Assembly: GCF_009766085.1 (NCBI RefSeq)
Contig: NZ_LMUF01000038.1
Location: 1-64,000, forward strand
DNA length: 64,000 nucleotides
Direction of reading: 5' to 3'
Source of the DNA: Burkholderia sp. S171
Lineage (GTDB): Bacteria; Pseudomonadota; Gammaproteobacteria; Burkholderiales; Burkholderiaceae
The notes beneath the pieces were generated by a model, which did no database searches, had not been told where the DNA came from, and saw nothing but the letters and a program-made list of their open reading frames with translations. The translations under genes were made by a program, and so were the position numbers. Shown piece after piece: positions 45,593-55,305 of this stretch (position 1 is the first letter of the stretch; each line of letters opens with the position of its first letter).

Positions 45593-46493
45593 GTGTTTCG
45601 ATGTCTTTTGTGCTAGCTGCCGATGGGCGACGGATGCGAGTGCGTCTAGTTACTACCCAGCAGGACGAAGGTCCATTCTATTTGCTCGCGCTTGCCGTTG
45701 GCAATCCTGGTGCGTCTCGTTATCCTGCCCGATCGTCTCAATGGTATTTGATCGCTATGTGGGTTCTTGCCAATTTTGGGCGGCACTTTAGGATCACTTT
45801 CTTAGATACCGCTACTGCACATGACGAAACTAATTCGTCGAGATCAGTCAGCGGATTCCATGTCAAGAGCGCATTAAGTCATCGATGCCTGGCACACGGG
45901 TTAATGGCACAAACAGCCAGACGGGTTGCCGAGTCCGATTAGGATTGATGTCATTAGTCCCGGAGGTTTCGCATTTTTTGTATTGGAAAAGCCAAGCCCA
46001 AGTTTTTTCTGAACCGATATCAGCGATCGTACGAGATCGACCGCGTCGCTACGGGACGATATTGATTATCGTCCGACGCGAGCCTGAGGCCGGCTGCGCA
46101 AATGGGACCGCGTCGCAAACGGAAAGTTAGTTCGGGTCTGAAGCTCACGTCGGGTCTACAAGCAATTTGACATAAACTAAATGTTCAATTTTTCGTATGC
46201 GAATAGTGATCAAACTCGACAGACTGACCGACGCGGAATGGGCCCATCACCGTCAATTTTTCGGCCGTCTGGCGTGGCGTAATTGTTAAATCGCCAAGTC
46301 TAAAAAGACATGCCCTCGTCATCAGGGCCTCGCGGTTCTTACTGACGTCGGCTGCTCAACGATGAGGTTGACTGATTTTCGTACCGCTTCCGACCGACCG
46401 AAGGGCAGAGAGAGGGGCCCTTATAGAGAGCTTTTTTACGCGAAACATTGACAGTTTCCTCGTCATACGTCGATGTTGTTGACCGAAGATGTG
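45584..46493. other. Long non-coding or decayed region
   Basis: 910 bases beyond the IS element. It begins with the right target duplication (45584-45592), which restores the original sequence upstream of the SDR gene. At 46199 a short frame starts MRIVIKLDRLTDAEWAHHRQ, faintly like a transposase N-terminus, and stops after 30 codons. Nothing else is recognisable. Confidence 0.4.
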
Positions 46494-46907
46494 TTAAAGC
46501 AACATTGGTTCGAAGAGAACAAGCCCGGCTGTTTCCTGGTACGGTCTTAGCACCGCTTGGACCTTGGTACCAATTACTGGTGGCGAATCCGGCTCGTCGA
46601 CGAGATTGCTATACACGAGGGGTCCGTCTTGAAGACGGACTAATATGACCGTATAGGGAACAGCATCGGTCAATTCCTTGAAATAAGCCCGATGGAATCG
46701 ACATGCGCTAGCAATGACCCCTTGGCCGGTCAGGTAAAGCGGGTCGGATTTCTGAGACAGGCAAGCCGAGCAATGTAGCGCGGGAAACAATCTGACCTTG
46801 CCGCATTCGCGGCACTTCTCGCCGACGAGCTGGCCACTGCGAACCTTCGACCAGAATCCCAAATCTTGATCCGACACGGTGATCGCAGGTCGTTGATCAT
46901 CTTGCAT
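46494..46907 (-). CDS. DUF35 zinc-ribbon/OB-fold protein, partner of a thiolase-fold enzyme
   Basis: 137 residues from the ATG at 46907, preceded by AAAGGAGAG; the longer open frame to 47147 has no ribosome site. Zinc ligands are Cys32, Cys35, Cys46 and Cys49 (EKCRECGKVRLFPALHCSAC); the OB fold follows (GQGVIASACRFHRAYF, VPYTVILVRLQDG). Such proteins form complexes with SCP2-thiolase-type enzymes, for example ChsH2-Ltp2 in steroid side-chain cleavage. A second homologue lies at 52640 and two thiolase-fold genes at 53089 and 60497. Confidence 0.87.
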   Translation of the reverse strand: MQDDQRPAITVSDQDLGFWSKVRSGQLVGEKCRECGKVRLFPALHCSACLSQKSDPLYLTGQGVIASACRFHRAYFKELTDAVPYTVILVRLQDGPLVYSNLVDEPDSPPVIGTKVQAVLRPYQETAGLVLFEPMLL

Positions 46908-47656
46908 GAGTCTCTCCTTTTTGTGCCCAGTTGAGCCTTGTATTGGGTGTCGAGTGTTTCTTGCTTTGCGATTTCCAGCTCCGCAAATGCGTCCGAACCG
47001 GTCAATCAAGTAGAAATGATAGGTTCGCGGCCGATGCGGCTCAATCCGCAAGTGCGACATACATTGCATAACCGAATTTAAGGTTGAGCGATACGAATGA
47101 AGATAGCAAAAGCGACCACGTATCCGTTGCGCATTGAAACCACTCACTAGAGCCTAGACTTCTGCGCGGTCGTCGCGCGGCCCAGGATCAGCACCTGAAT
47201 GCGGGGGTATGCATAGCAGCAGGGAGATCGCGGTTTTCCCTGATATCCGTCTTACTGCGGACGTTACAGCAAATGCGCGAAATCTCGCAACAAAGCGCTA
47301 CAACCGCGCTGCTCCTAGGTTTCACGGCGGGGCCGTTAGGCTAAGAATGCTGCTTACCGGCATCATACTTTTGGTTATAACTCGTATGTGCTTCGCGCGG
47401 ATTGTGTGGCCCAAACTCGGTGCCTATGATGATCCAAAGGGGCGCGTCCATGGAGGCGGAGCGTTTGACCCCGGGAAACGCCGACGCGTCGAACTCTCGA
47501 TACGGTGCCCGAAAAAACCGCAGGCCCTAGCAAGGTTCAGCAAATCTAACCATTGATTTAGGACAACAAATTAATTAGTAGATACCAATTTAGCTTTTTG
47601 ATACGTGGCAACCCTGTAGCGAAAACATAAAAACGATTGTCAAGGAGACAGAATCT
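46908..47656. other. Divergent intergenic region
   Basis: 749 bases between the DUF35 gene and the porin gene. A 115-codon plus-strand frame (47209-47556) has a single hydrophobic stretch but no ribosome site and odd composition; I do not accept it as a gene. Confidence 0.45.
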
Positions 47657-48823
47657 GTGAAAAAGCTAACGTTGCTTCTCGCGTTAATGGGGGCATGTCC
47701 TTGCCTTGCTCTCGCACAGGGCAGTGTGACACTCTATGGTGTTGCCGACGAAGGCATCAATTTCAACAGTAACGCGGGGGGGCATCACCAATACTATCTG
47801 GCCTCGAGCGTACTGTCAGGAAGCCGATTTGGTTTTCGCGGCGTTGAGGACTTGGGAGACGGCTTCAAAACGGTCTTTACACTGGAGAACGGCTACGACA
47901 TCAATAGCGGCAAAGCAAGCCAAGGAGGGCTCTTGTTCGGCCGTCAGTCATTCGTAGGTGTGACGAGCGATCGCTACGGTTCTATTACACTAGGTCGTCA
48001 GTATGATTCGTCCATCGATTACGTCGGCCCGCTGTCAGCATCGAATCAATGGGCGGGATATATCGTCGCCAATCCTGGCGATATGGAGAACTTCACCGCC
48101 GCCAATCACATTAATAACGCGGTGAAGTTTGCGAGTCTTGACTACGGCGGTCTGAAGTTTGGCGGCTTGTACGCACTTGGCGGCATCTCGGGAAACTTCT
48201 CCCAGAACCAGATCTATTCTATGGGTGCTTCTTACGGACGCGGGCCGTTCCACATGGGCGTTGCGTACATGAATATCCGCAATCCTAACGCGTCGTATTG
48301 GGCTACCAGCGCCACGAACGGCACCGCTGCGACCAACAACTTCTATTCGCCGGCCGACAGTGGCTACGCGTCGGCGCGAACGCAGCAACTCGCGGAAGTG
48401 GCAGCCTCTTATTCGGTCGGCAATGCAACCCTGCTAAGCACTTATTCGAATACCCAGTTCAAAGACATGAACGGCGTCGCCGGGCCTTTGAATCCCGCGG
48501 CAGTACGGGGAACCGCGACGTTCAACAGCATCGACGGTACGTTGAAGTACCAGTTCACGCCAAGTTTTCTGCTGGCGGCAAAGTTTAGTCATACGCACGG
48601 CAGCTCGGTTGGCAGCGCGGGCGGCGCGACCTACAACCAGTTCGATTTTGGTACGCTCTATTCGCTTTCGAAACGAACGGACTTGTATGCCACGGCGGTG
48701 TATCAACGAGCTTCGGGGCGCCAGTCGAACGGCGCTCCTGCGGTTGCGGCGATCAATGTGCTTACGCCGTCGTCAACCGACCACCAAGCGGCCATTCGCT
48801 TTGCGATCCGGCATTTTTTCTAG
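47657..48823 (+). CDS. Outer-membrane porin (Gram-negative type 4)
   Basis: 388 residues with a GTG start nine bases after AAGGAG and a signal peptide (MKKLTLLLALMGACPCLALA, then QG). It begins with the classic SVTLYGVADEGI, has SRFGFRGVEDLGDGFKTVF, FGRQSFVGV and YGSITLGRQYD, and ends in the aromatic beta-barrel terminus HFF. It forms a 16-stranded trimeric channel for small solutes. It begins the catabolic island and likely admits its substrate. Confidence 0.95.
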   Translation: MKKLTLLLALMGACPCLALAQGSVTLYGVADEGINFNSNAGGHHQYYLASSVLSGSRFGFRGVEDLGDGFKTVFTLENGYDINSGKASQGGLLFGRQSFVGVTSDRYGSITLGRQYDSSIDYVGPLSASNQWAGYIVANPGDMENFTAANHINNAVKFASLDYGGLKFGGLYALGGISGNFSQNQIYSMGASYGRGPFHMGVAYMNIRNPNASYWATSATNGTAATNNFYSPADSGYASARTQQLAEVAASYSVGNATLLSTYSNTQFKDMNGVAGPLNPAAVRGTATFNSIDGTLKYQFTPSFLLAAKFSHTHGSSVGSAGGATYNQFDFGTLYSLSKRTDLYATAVYQRASGRQSNGAPAVAAINVLTPSSTDHQAAIRFAIRHFF

Positions 48824-49002
48824 GCGGCTTAGATGCGCACGCTTGCGAACGATACCTTAAGAGATAATTGAACCAATATGACTTGTCTGAACGTTTCTCG
48901 AACACGGAAGGCGGCGCGGAGCGTTGCATGCGCGACATTATCGAACAGAGCCATGCTCAGAGCAATCCCGGCGAGCGCGCAGGAATTATCGGGGGGGCGA
49001 TC

Positions 49003-50040
49003 ATGAAAGCCATCGTCCAGGAGCAGGTTGGCGGTCCGGAAGTGTTGGAGCTTCGCGAGGTCCCGGAGCCGGAAGTGCGGCCCACGGACGTGCTGATTCG
49101 TATCGCGGCTTGCGGCGTGTGTTATCACGACGTTGTCGTGCGAAATGGCATTTTTCGGCGTCTAGTGCACAGGCCCCTTGTGCCTGGCCATGAAGTATCG
49201 GGCGTGATCGAGAAGGTGGGCTCGTCCGTTCGTCACCTGCGCGTTGGCGACCGTGTCTGCACACTTCAGCGCCGCTCGGTTTGCGGCTATTGCAGGGAGT
49301 GCCGGGATGGGTTCGAAGTGAATTGCACGAACAGGGAGTTCATGGGCGACGCGGGTTTGAACGGCGGCTACGCTGAGCAGGTTGCGGTGAGTGAAAATTG
49401 TGTCGCGGTCGTGCCCGACTCTATCCCGCTGGACCAGGCCGCGATCGTGGCGTGCGCGATCGGCACCGCGCTGAATGCAATTCGAGACGTGGCCAAACTG
49501 CGGCTTGGCGAAAACATCCTGATTACAGGCGCAAGCGGTGGCCAGGGCGCCCACGGGGTGCAGATCGCGCGGGCGAGCGGCGCGCATGTCATCGCTGTGG
49601 TGTCGACGCAAGCCAAGGCGGCCGCGGTGCGCGAACTGGGCGCTCATGAAGTGATTGTTTCGCCACATGGAGAAGACTTCTCTCCAAGCGTGCGAGCGGT
49701 CACCGGCGACCGCGGCGTTGACGTTGTTATCGACAATGTAGGCGCCGCGATTTTTGATCCGGTGCGCCGCAGCATGGCGAAGCACGGTCGCTGGATCATG
49801 GTCGGGGCACTGTCGGGAGAAACTGCGCCCTTCAATACCGCGCAAATGTTTCTGCACGACATTTCGCTGCTTAGCGCCGTCAGTTGTTCCCGACGTCAAC
49901 TTGAGGATGCACTGACGCTGGTTGAGCGCGGACTCGTCCGTCCGCTGGTGAGCGCCACGCTGCCACTTTCTCTGGCAGGTCGCGCTCACGCGGATCTCGA
50001 GCGCTCCGGCGTCATGGGACGCATCATTCTGAAACCCTGA
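49003..50040 (+). CDS. Zinc-dependent alcohol dehydrogenase
   Basis: 345 residues from the ATG at 49003, which starts MKAIVQEQVGG; the upstream part of the open frame (from 48868) is not typical of the family. Catalytic zinc ligands are Cys37 and His62 (CGVCYHD, GHEVSG); structural zinc ligands are Cys94, Cys97, Cys100 and Cys108 (CGYCRECRDGFEVNC). The Rossmann motif is ILITGASGGQGAHG. It oxidises an alcohol or reduces an aldehyde in the island's pathway. It is 62 bases upstream of the MFS gene. Confidence 0.92.
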   Translation: MKAIVQEQVGGPEVLELREVPEPEVRPTDVLIRIAACGVCYHDVVVRNGIFRRLVHRPLVPGHEVSGVIEKVGSSVRHLRVGDRVCTLQRRSVCGYCRECRDGFEVNCTNREFMGDAGLNGGYAEQVAVSENCVAVVPDSIPLDQAAIVACAIGTALNAIRDVAKLRLGENILITGASGGQGAHGVQIARASGAHVIAVVSTQAKAAAVRELGAHEVIVSPHGEDFSPSVRAVTGDRGVDVVIDNVGAAIFDPVRRSMAKHGRWIMVGALSGETAPFNTAQMFLHDISLLSAVSCSRRQLEDALTLVERGLVRPLVSATLPLSLAGRAHADLERSGVMGRIILKP

Positions 50041-50102
50041 CGAACGAATGGCATGAGGAGCCGCGCACACAGCGCTTTTCACACACAATATACGAGACAT
50101 TC

Positions 50103-51446
50103 ATGCAATCCAATTCTTTACCGGGCGCCGAAAATCCGCTTGCGGATATCGCATACGGCAAGATCACCCGGCGCGTGGCGCCTGTGCTTTTCATGTGCGC
50201 GTTGATGAATTACATGGACCGCCTCAATGTAGGCTACGCGCAGCTTCAAATGAAGGAGATGCTGCACTTCAGCGATGCGATCTATGGACTCGGCGCGGCC
50301 ATATTCTTCATCGGTTACTTTGTGTTCGAAGTCCCGAGCAACCTGCTATTACCGAAGGTCGGCGCGCGAAGTACGCTGTTTCGGATAATGTTCCTGTGGG
50401 GACTCGCTTCGACCAGCACCATGTTCGTCAGGACGCCCACGCAGTACTACGTCGTGCGTTTCCTGCTGGGGGTATTCGAAGCCGGGTTTTACCCAGGAGT
50501 GCTCCTTTACCTAACGTACTGGTTCCCACCAGCCCGGCAAGCGCGGATGGTTTCATTCGTCTTCGTCGCGGGCGTTGTTGCCGGCGTAGTGGCAGGAGGC
50601 GTGTCGGGATGGATTTTGCAGAACATGAACGGCGTGAACGGCTGGCAAGGATGGCAGTGGATGTTTCTGCTCGAAGGTATCCCGAGTTGCGTCCTCGCAA
50701 TCGTTACCTATGTGTGCCTGAGCGAACGGCCCGCGAACGCGTCCTGGTTGAGCGAACAGGAAAAGGAGCTTGTGTCGCGCGATATCGCCGCCGCAGTCGC
50801 GCTGCGGAGCGCGGCGCGCTCGCACCCCGCGCGTCAGCCGTTCTTCGACCCGATGGTCTACTTGTTGTCGTTTGCGCTGTTTGCCGTGCTTTGCGGTCTC
50901 TACGCGCTGATCTTCTGGCTTCCTACCGTGATTCACGGCTTGGGCGTCTCGAACATGCAGCATATCGGACTGTATTCGATGATCCCGAGCGCGGTCGGCG
51001 CCGTCGCGATGATTCTTTACGGCAAGCATTCCGATCTCCACGTGGAGCGCAGATGGCACTTCGCCCTGGCCGCTGTCGCTGCTGCATTCGGTCTCTGCGT
51101 TTCGACGATGACGAGCCACAGCCTGGGGCTTTCGCTGGCGCTGTTCGCGTTGGCGAACGCGGGGATCAGTGGTGCATTGCCGGTGTTTTGGGCGATGTCC
51201 TACAGCCAGTTGTCAGCACGCGAAAGCGTGGCGGGAATTGCGATCATCACCAGTCTATCCAATCTGGCCGGCGTTTTCAGCCCGTACGCGCTGGGACTTA
51301 TCAAGACCGCGACCGGTAGCCTCGCGAACGGGCTTTACGTGATCTCGGGGCTGCTCATTGTGGCAGTTCTGTTTGTGTTGCTGGGCGTGCCCGCGATCCC
51401 GAGTTCAAGGGATGCCACGGACGGAGCAAAGTTACCGAGCGCATGA
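50103..51446 (+). CDS. MFS transporter, anion:cation symporter (ACS) family
   Basis: 447 residues with twelve hydrophobic segments. ACS hallmarks: LMNYMDRLNVGYAQLQM in helix 1, GYFVFEVPSNLLLPKVGAR and FLLGVFEAGFYPGVLLYLTYWFP. The family imports organic anions such as aromatic acids, tartrate or phthalate. Encoded after the dehydrogenase and before a LysR gene that overlaps its stop region by four bases at the frame level. It is the likely uptake step for the island's substrate. Confidence 0.94.
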   Translation: MQSNSLPGAENPLADIAYGKITRRVAPVLFMCALMNYMDRLNVGYAQLQMKEMLHFSDAIYGLGAAIFFIGYFVFEVPSNLLLPKVGARSTLFRIMFLWGLASTSTMFVRTPTQYYVVRFLLGVFEAGFYPGVLLYLTYWFPPARQARMVSFVFVAGVVAGVVAGGVSGWILQNMNGVNGWQGWQWMFLLEGIPSCVLAIVTYVCLSERPANASWLSEQEKELVSRDIAAAVALRSAARSHPARQPFFDPMVYLLSFALFAVLCGLYALIFWLPTVIHGLGVSNMQHIGLYSMIPSAVGAVAMILYGKHSDLHVERRWHFALAAVAAAFGLCVSTMTSHSLGLSLALFALANAGISGALPVFWAMSYSQLSARESVAGIAIITSLSNLAGVFSPYALGLIKTATGSLANGLYVISGLLIVAVLFVLLGVPAIPSSRDATDGAKLPSA

Positions 51447-51514
51447 GACGCGCGCCGATTGTCGGCTGTCATCAAACTAATATAAAGATATCGTCGCTGA
51501 TATACGGATCCGGC

Positions 51515-52486
51515 ATGACAGATTTGCTTCCGGCGACCGACACAGAGATGCTCGATCCCGACTTGCTCGCGACTTTTTGCCTGGTCGCTGAAACCAAGAA
51601 CTTTTCACGTGCCGCGTTGCGCATGGGTATTGCGCAACCGGTTGTCACGCGCAAGGTGAAACGGCTGGAGGAGGTGCTGGGAACCCCGCTTTTCACCCGC
51701 ACCAACCGGGGCTGTGAATTGACGCAGTCCGGAGAGTTGCTGGCGTCCCGGGCAATGGGAATCCTGCATCAGCTCGAGCAGTTGAAGCAGGAAGTAAGGC
51801 ACTCGGGCCAGGTCGTGGCCGGGACGATAACGCTCGGCATGACGCACGTCGCCGGCACGCTGCTGGCGCCTCACCTTCTTCCCGCGGTAGCAGCGCAATG
51901 GCCCAATCTTCGGGTAAGTCTGGTGGAGGGCGTGAGCCACGTCCTGAGCCGGCTCGCGCGCGACCGCGAACTGTCGCTCGCTATTCTTTATGACCCTCCG
52001 GTGGACGCCGATCTGATTCTCACGCCCTTGCTGATGGACCGGCTTTATCTCGTCGGCGCTCCGGGCCCGGCATGGCAGGAATTGAAGCGGCCGGGCGTAA
52101 GAAGCATCGCAACGTTGCCGCTCGTGCTGCCCAGCGCTGGGCAGACCGTGCGCGTCCTGCTGCAGGACGCATTCTCCGAAATCGGCGCGCCGCTCGTCCC
52201 GGCATATGAGGCCAACAGCATTACGCTCCTGAAGGCGATGGTGGCGCAAGGGCTGGGCTATACCGTCCTGACACTCGGCGCCGTGGCGGATGAGGTGGCG
52301 TCGGGCAAGCTGATGGCCGTTCCGCTGGCCCAGCAGGGCATGTCGATCGCGCTCACTCTGGCGTCTACGCGAGAACACAGTCGCTTACGCACCGTGCAGT
52401 TGATGTCAGAGTTGATTGCCACTGAAATCAGGCGGCTTGCCAAGTCTGGCGCATGGCCTGGAAGTCCTCATGTGATGCGTGGGTGA
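51515..52486 (+). CDS. LysR-family regulator of the catabolic island
   Basis: 323 residues from the ATG at 51515 (frame open from 51443). The helix-turn-helix is FCLVAETKNFSRAALRMGIAQPVVTRKVKRLEE in part, then LGTPLFTRTNRGCELTQSG, and the effector domain begins with VVAGTITLGMTHVAGTLLAPHL. It belongs to the NAC/Cbl-like LysR subgroup. It lies among the island's genes on the same strand, so it probably controls them; the inducer is unknown. Confidence 0.93.
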   Translation: MTDLLPATDTEMLDPDLLATFCLVAETKNFSRAALRMGIAQPVVTRKVKRLEEVLGTPLFTRTNRGCELTQSGELLASRAMGILHQLEQLKQEVRHSGQVVAGTITLGMTHVAGTLLAPHLLPAVAAQWPNLRVSLVEGVSHVLSRLARDRELSLAILYDPPVDADLILTPLLMDRLYLVGAPGPAWQELKRPGVRSIATLPLVLPSAGQTVRVLLQDAFSEIGAPLVPAYEANSITLLKAMVAQGLGYTVLTLGAVADEVASGKLMAVPLAQQGMSIALTLASTREHSRLRTVQLMSELIATEIRRLAKSGAWPGSPHVMRG

Positions 52487-52639
52487 CAACGGTCGCACGG
52501 GCGTTCGCGCCGGCTTGAACGGGTATCTCCTGAACGTATGGCAGTCATGTTTTTCCGCCGCTAGCGAAATTGCAAGGTAATCCTTATAGTTGTTTTGACT
52601 GGGGAGAACGTTTCACCCCCCAACCAAGGAGACAAAATT

Positions 52640-53092
52640 ATGAGCTATCTTCCCACGGGCATGCCTGTTCCCGAGCCTGGGCCGGAAGACGCGCCTTTCT
52701 GGCAGGCGTGTCAGGATCAACAGCTGAAGATCAGGTTTTGCGACAACTGCTCGCGCCACTTCCATCCCCCGTTGCCCAGTTGTCCTCGCTGCGGCTCGAT
52801 GCACGTCAGCTGGAGGGAACTCAGCGGGAACGGCACGATCTTCACCTATTCCGTTGGCTATCATGCCGTTCACCCGGCCCTCAAGGGACATCCCCCGTAC
52901 AACGTGTCCGTAGTACTGCTGGACGATGCCGATGACGTCAGGCTTGTCACCAATATCGTAGACGTGCCCCCGGATGAATTATCCATTGGCATGCCGGTTA
53001 CCGTATGTTGGGAAGACGCCGGCAACGGAACACTGTTGCCGCGCTTCAGGCGGACGACTTCGGACGTCGGCGGGTCAGGGAGCGCCGCATGA
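52640..53092 (+). CDS. DUF35 zinc-ribbon/OB-fold protein, partner of the next thiolase
   Basis: 150 residues from the ATG at 52640 (AAGGAG upstream). Zinc ligands are Cys34, Cys37, Cys48 and Cys51 (FCDNCSRHFHPPLPSCPRCG); the OB-fold segment is GNGTIFTYSVGYHAVHPAL and PPYNVSVVLLDD. Its stop overlaps the start of the thiolase-fold gene by four bases, the arrangement seen in Ltp2/ChsH2-type aldolase complexes. Confidence 0.92.
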   Translation: MSYLPTGMPVPEPGPEDAPFWQACQDQQLKIRFCDNCSRHFHPPLPSCPRCGSMHVSWRELSGNGTIFTYSVGYHAVHPALKGHPPYNVSVVLLDDADDVRLVTNIVDVPPDELSIGMPVTVCWEDAGNGTLLPRFRRTTSDVGGSGSAA

Positions 53093-54282
53093 CATTTCCA
53101 ATGACCGACTGGCCACGCAAGCTACAGCCCTGCATTGTTGGCGTGGGGGAGACCGCTTATGCGAAGCGCGGTGGTCTTGACGACCGGACAGAGCTGTCGC
53201 TGTGTCTCGAAGCCATCAACGCGGCGGCCACCAATGCCGGCATTAGCGCGAGCGAGATCGAAGGCTTTGCATCGTTTGGATTCGAACGGCACGAACCCGC
53301 TGTCGTGCAGGCCGCGCTCGCAGCGCCGTTGCTGCGCTACGCGTCGATTGTGTGGGGCGGCGGCGGCGGCGGATGTTCGGGCGCCGTCATGCTCGCGGCC
53401 ATGGCGGTTGCTACCGGGCAGTGCCGCTATGCCGTGGTGTATCGATCGATTTGTCAGGGGCAATACGAGCGCTATGGTCAGTATCGCGCCCGGCCGTTGT
53501 GGGGTGGATTCGTCGCACCCTATGGCCTGATGTCACCGGGCATGATGGTGGCGCTCACCTACCGGCGGTTCATGATGGAATGCGGGACGTCGTCCGAGCA
53601 TCTAGCTGACATTGCGATGACCCTGCGTGCCAACGCCCAGGCTAACCCACGGGCGGTCATGCGCGGCCGGCCGCTCAACCGGGAAGAGTACTTTGCATCG
53701 AGGATGGTCGCCGATCCGTTCCGGCTCTACGACTGCTGCCTTGAAACCGACGGGGCCTGCGCGGTCATTGTCACCACGGCGGACCTGGCCGACCGTCTGC
53801 AGGTTCCCGCCGTGCCTATCCTGGGGGCGGCGCAAGCCAGCGGCCCGAGGTGGACACTGGGCCCCATGGGTTCGCATAACATGCCCATCGAAGACTATGC
53901 CACGACCAACTCCAAGGAAGTCGCCAAGGCGATCTACGCGCAGTCCGGTCTTGCGCCTGGCGATATCGATGTTGCTCAGATTTACGATGCATTCACCGGC
54001 CTGATCCCGATGGGGCTGACTGACTACGGCCTTTGTGAACGCAGCGAAGTGGCTTCGTTCATCGAGTCCGGCGCGTTGAAGCAAGGTGGCCGACTGCCGA
54101 TTAACACGGCGGGGGGATTGCACTCGGAGGCCTATCTGCATGGGCTGAATCTGGTGATAGAAGCAACGCGCCAGGCACGAGGCGACGCAATTCTGCAGGT
54201 TCCCGGTGTCCGGCACAGCCTTGTCACGAGTGGCGGGGGCACGGGGCACAAGAGCGCCCTGATTCTTGGTCAGCCTAACTAA
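53089..54282 (+). CDS. SCP2-thiolase-fold protein (thiolase or Ltp2-type aldolase), copy 1
   Basis: 397 residues from the ATG at 53089. The N-terminal half resembles lipid-transfer-protein thiolases (QPCIVGVGETAYAKRGG, ISASEIEGFASFG). Cys96 in GGGGGCSGAV sits where the nucleophile is expected. The C-terminal HxxxGHP/CxG thiolase motifs are missing; instead DAFTGLIPMGLTDYGLCE and NTAGGLHSEAYLHGLN are present, the pattern of Ltp2-like proteins. With its DUF35 partner it could cleave or condense an acyl-CoA. Confidence 0.85.
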   Translation: MTFPMTDWPRKLQPCIVGVGETAYAKRGGLDDRTELSLCLEAINAAATNAGISASEIEGFASFGFERHEPAVVQAALAAPLLRYASIVWGGGGGGCSGAVMLAAMAVATGQCRYAVVYRSICQGQYERYGQYRARPLWGGFVAPYGLMSPGMMVALTYRRFMMECGTSSEHLADIAMTLRANAQANPRAVMRGRPLNREEYFASRMVADPFRLYDCCLETDGACAVIVTTADLADRLQVPAVPILGAAQASGPRWTLGPMGSHNMPIEDYATTNSKEVAKAIYAQSGLAPGDIDVAQIYDAFTGLIPMGLTDYGLCERSEVASFIESGALKQGGRLPINTAGGLHSEAYLHGLNLVIEATRQARGDAILQVPGVRHSLVTSGGGTGHKSALILGQPN

Positions 54283-54360
54283 TCAACGAAATGCGGCCGC
54301 GTCAGGCGATTCCAAGCCGCGCTCGGCGTCGCTTCGCACCCGAACGAAAGGACATCAATC

Positions 54361-55236
54361 ATGGCTGAGGCCGTTCTGAGCGTCGATGCAGAGGTTGCCT
54401 TCAAGATGCGCATGGATCTGGGAGAGGGCCCGCTCTGGGACGCCTCGGTACAAGCGCTTTACTGGACCGATCTTGTCAACAGGAAGCTATATAAGGGCGA
54501 TCCAATCTCCGGAAGATCGGTCGAAAGAGACCTGCCTTACCGGGCATCACGCGTCACGCCCTGCCGCAACGGACAGATGCTGTTCTCCTTTACGCGAGGG
54601 CCCGCCATAGGTTCCTACGACGGCGATGTCTTCGCGCCGCTGGCCACCGATTTCGAGATACCGAAGGAGGTGCGGGTCAACGATGGCGCGTGCGACGCGA
54701 GCGGCCGCTTCTGGACCGCGACCTATGACCCGACGCTGAGCGCGGCGATCGGCTGCATCTACTGCGTTGAGAACGGACGCGTCTCGACCAAGGCGACCGA
54801 CATCACGCTGGCGAACGGCATCCGCTTCAGCCCTGACAACAAGACGATGTATTTCGTCGAGTCGCTGCCCGGCCGTCTGTGGGCCTACGAATTCGATCTG
54901 GCCGAAGCCCGCCTGGGCGGCCGTACGCTCCTCGTGGACTACGAAGGCACGGGCGTGAAGCCGGACGGCTGCACGATCGATACCGACGGCTGCGTCTGGG
55001 TCGCCGAAGTCAACCGTAGCCGGATTGCACGGTACACGCCGGCGGGAAAGCTGGATCAGGCGGTTCGCGTGCCGGCGCTCAAACCAACGTCGGTGTGCTT
55101 CGGCGGCGTAGCCAACGACGTCCTCTTCATCACGACGCGCTGTACCGGCGATGAAGACAACCCCCTCGCAGGTTCCGTGTTTGCCGCACGCGTACCGGCG
55201 ACGGGCCTGACCGAACACCCCTACGGAAACGCTTGA
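54361..55236 (+). CDS. SMP-30/gluconolactonase family protein, copy 1
   Basis: 291 residues, six-bladed beta-propeller family. Metal-site motifs are visible: LGEGPLWD near the N-terminus (Glu ligand), RVNDGACDASGRFW (Asn/Asp), LANGIRFSPDNKTMYFVES and KPDGCTIDTDGCVWVAEV. The family hydrolyses sugar or alkyl lactones with a divalent metal. No signal peptide is seen. A second member is encoded at 63282, at the far end of the island. Confidence 0.93.
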   Translation: MAEAVLSVDAEVAFKMRMDLGEGPLWDASVQALYWTDLVNRKLYKGDPISGRSVERDLPYRASRVTPCRNGQMLFSFTRGPAIGSYDGDVFAPLATDFEIPKEVRVNDGACDASGRFWTATYDPTLSAAIGCIYCVENGRVSTKATDITLANGIRFSPDNKTMYFVESLPGRLWAYEFDLAEARLGGRTLLVDYEGTGVKPDGCTIDTDGCVWVAEVNRSRIARYTPAGKLDQAVRVPALKPTSVCFGGVANDVLFITTRCTGDEDNPLAGSVFAARVPATGLTEHPYGNA

Positions 55237-55264
55237 GAAATGGAAACGTCGTCCCTCGCCGGCT

Positions 55265-55280
55265 CCGGGCTTCGGCCCGG
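55265..55280. other. GC-rich hairpin with TTCG tetraloop
   Basis: ccgggc-ttcg-gcccgg forms a perfect 6-bp stem with a very stable tetraloop, 28 bases after the SMP-30 stop codon. No T-run follows, so it may be an mRNA-stabilising or attenuating hairpin rather than a terminator. It argues for the downstream gene starting at 55306. Confidence 0.5.
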
Positions 55281-55305
55281 CCGTGAAATACAACCCGCAG
55301 TTGCC

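Noticed and set aside
44551-45942. A 463-codon plus-strand frame over the IS5 element and beyond
   Set aside because: It is antisense to an intact transposase for most of its length, has no domain, and its tail after the IS end is unrecognisable.
46199-46290. MRIVIKLDRLTDAEW, faintly like a transposase N-terminus
   Set aside because: Only 30 codons before a stop and no supporting sequence after it; too little to call an element.
47209-47556. Possible small membrane protein before the porin
   Set aside because: No ribosome site, Arg-rich odd composition, one weak hydrophobic stretch only.
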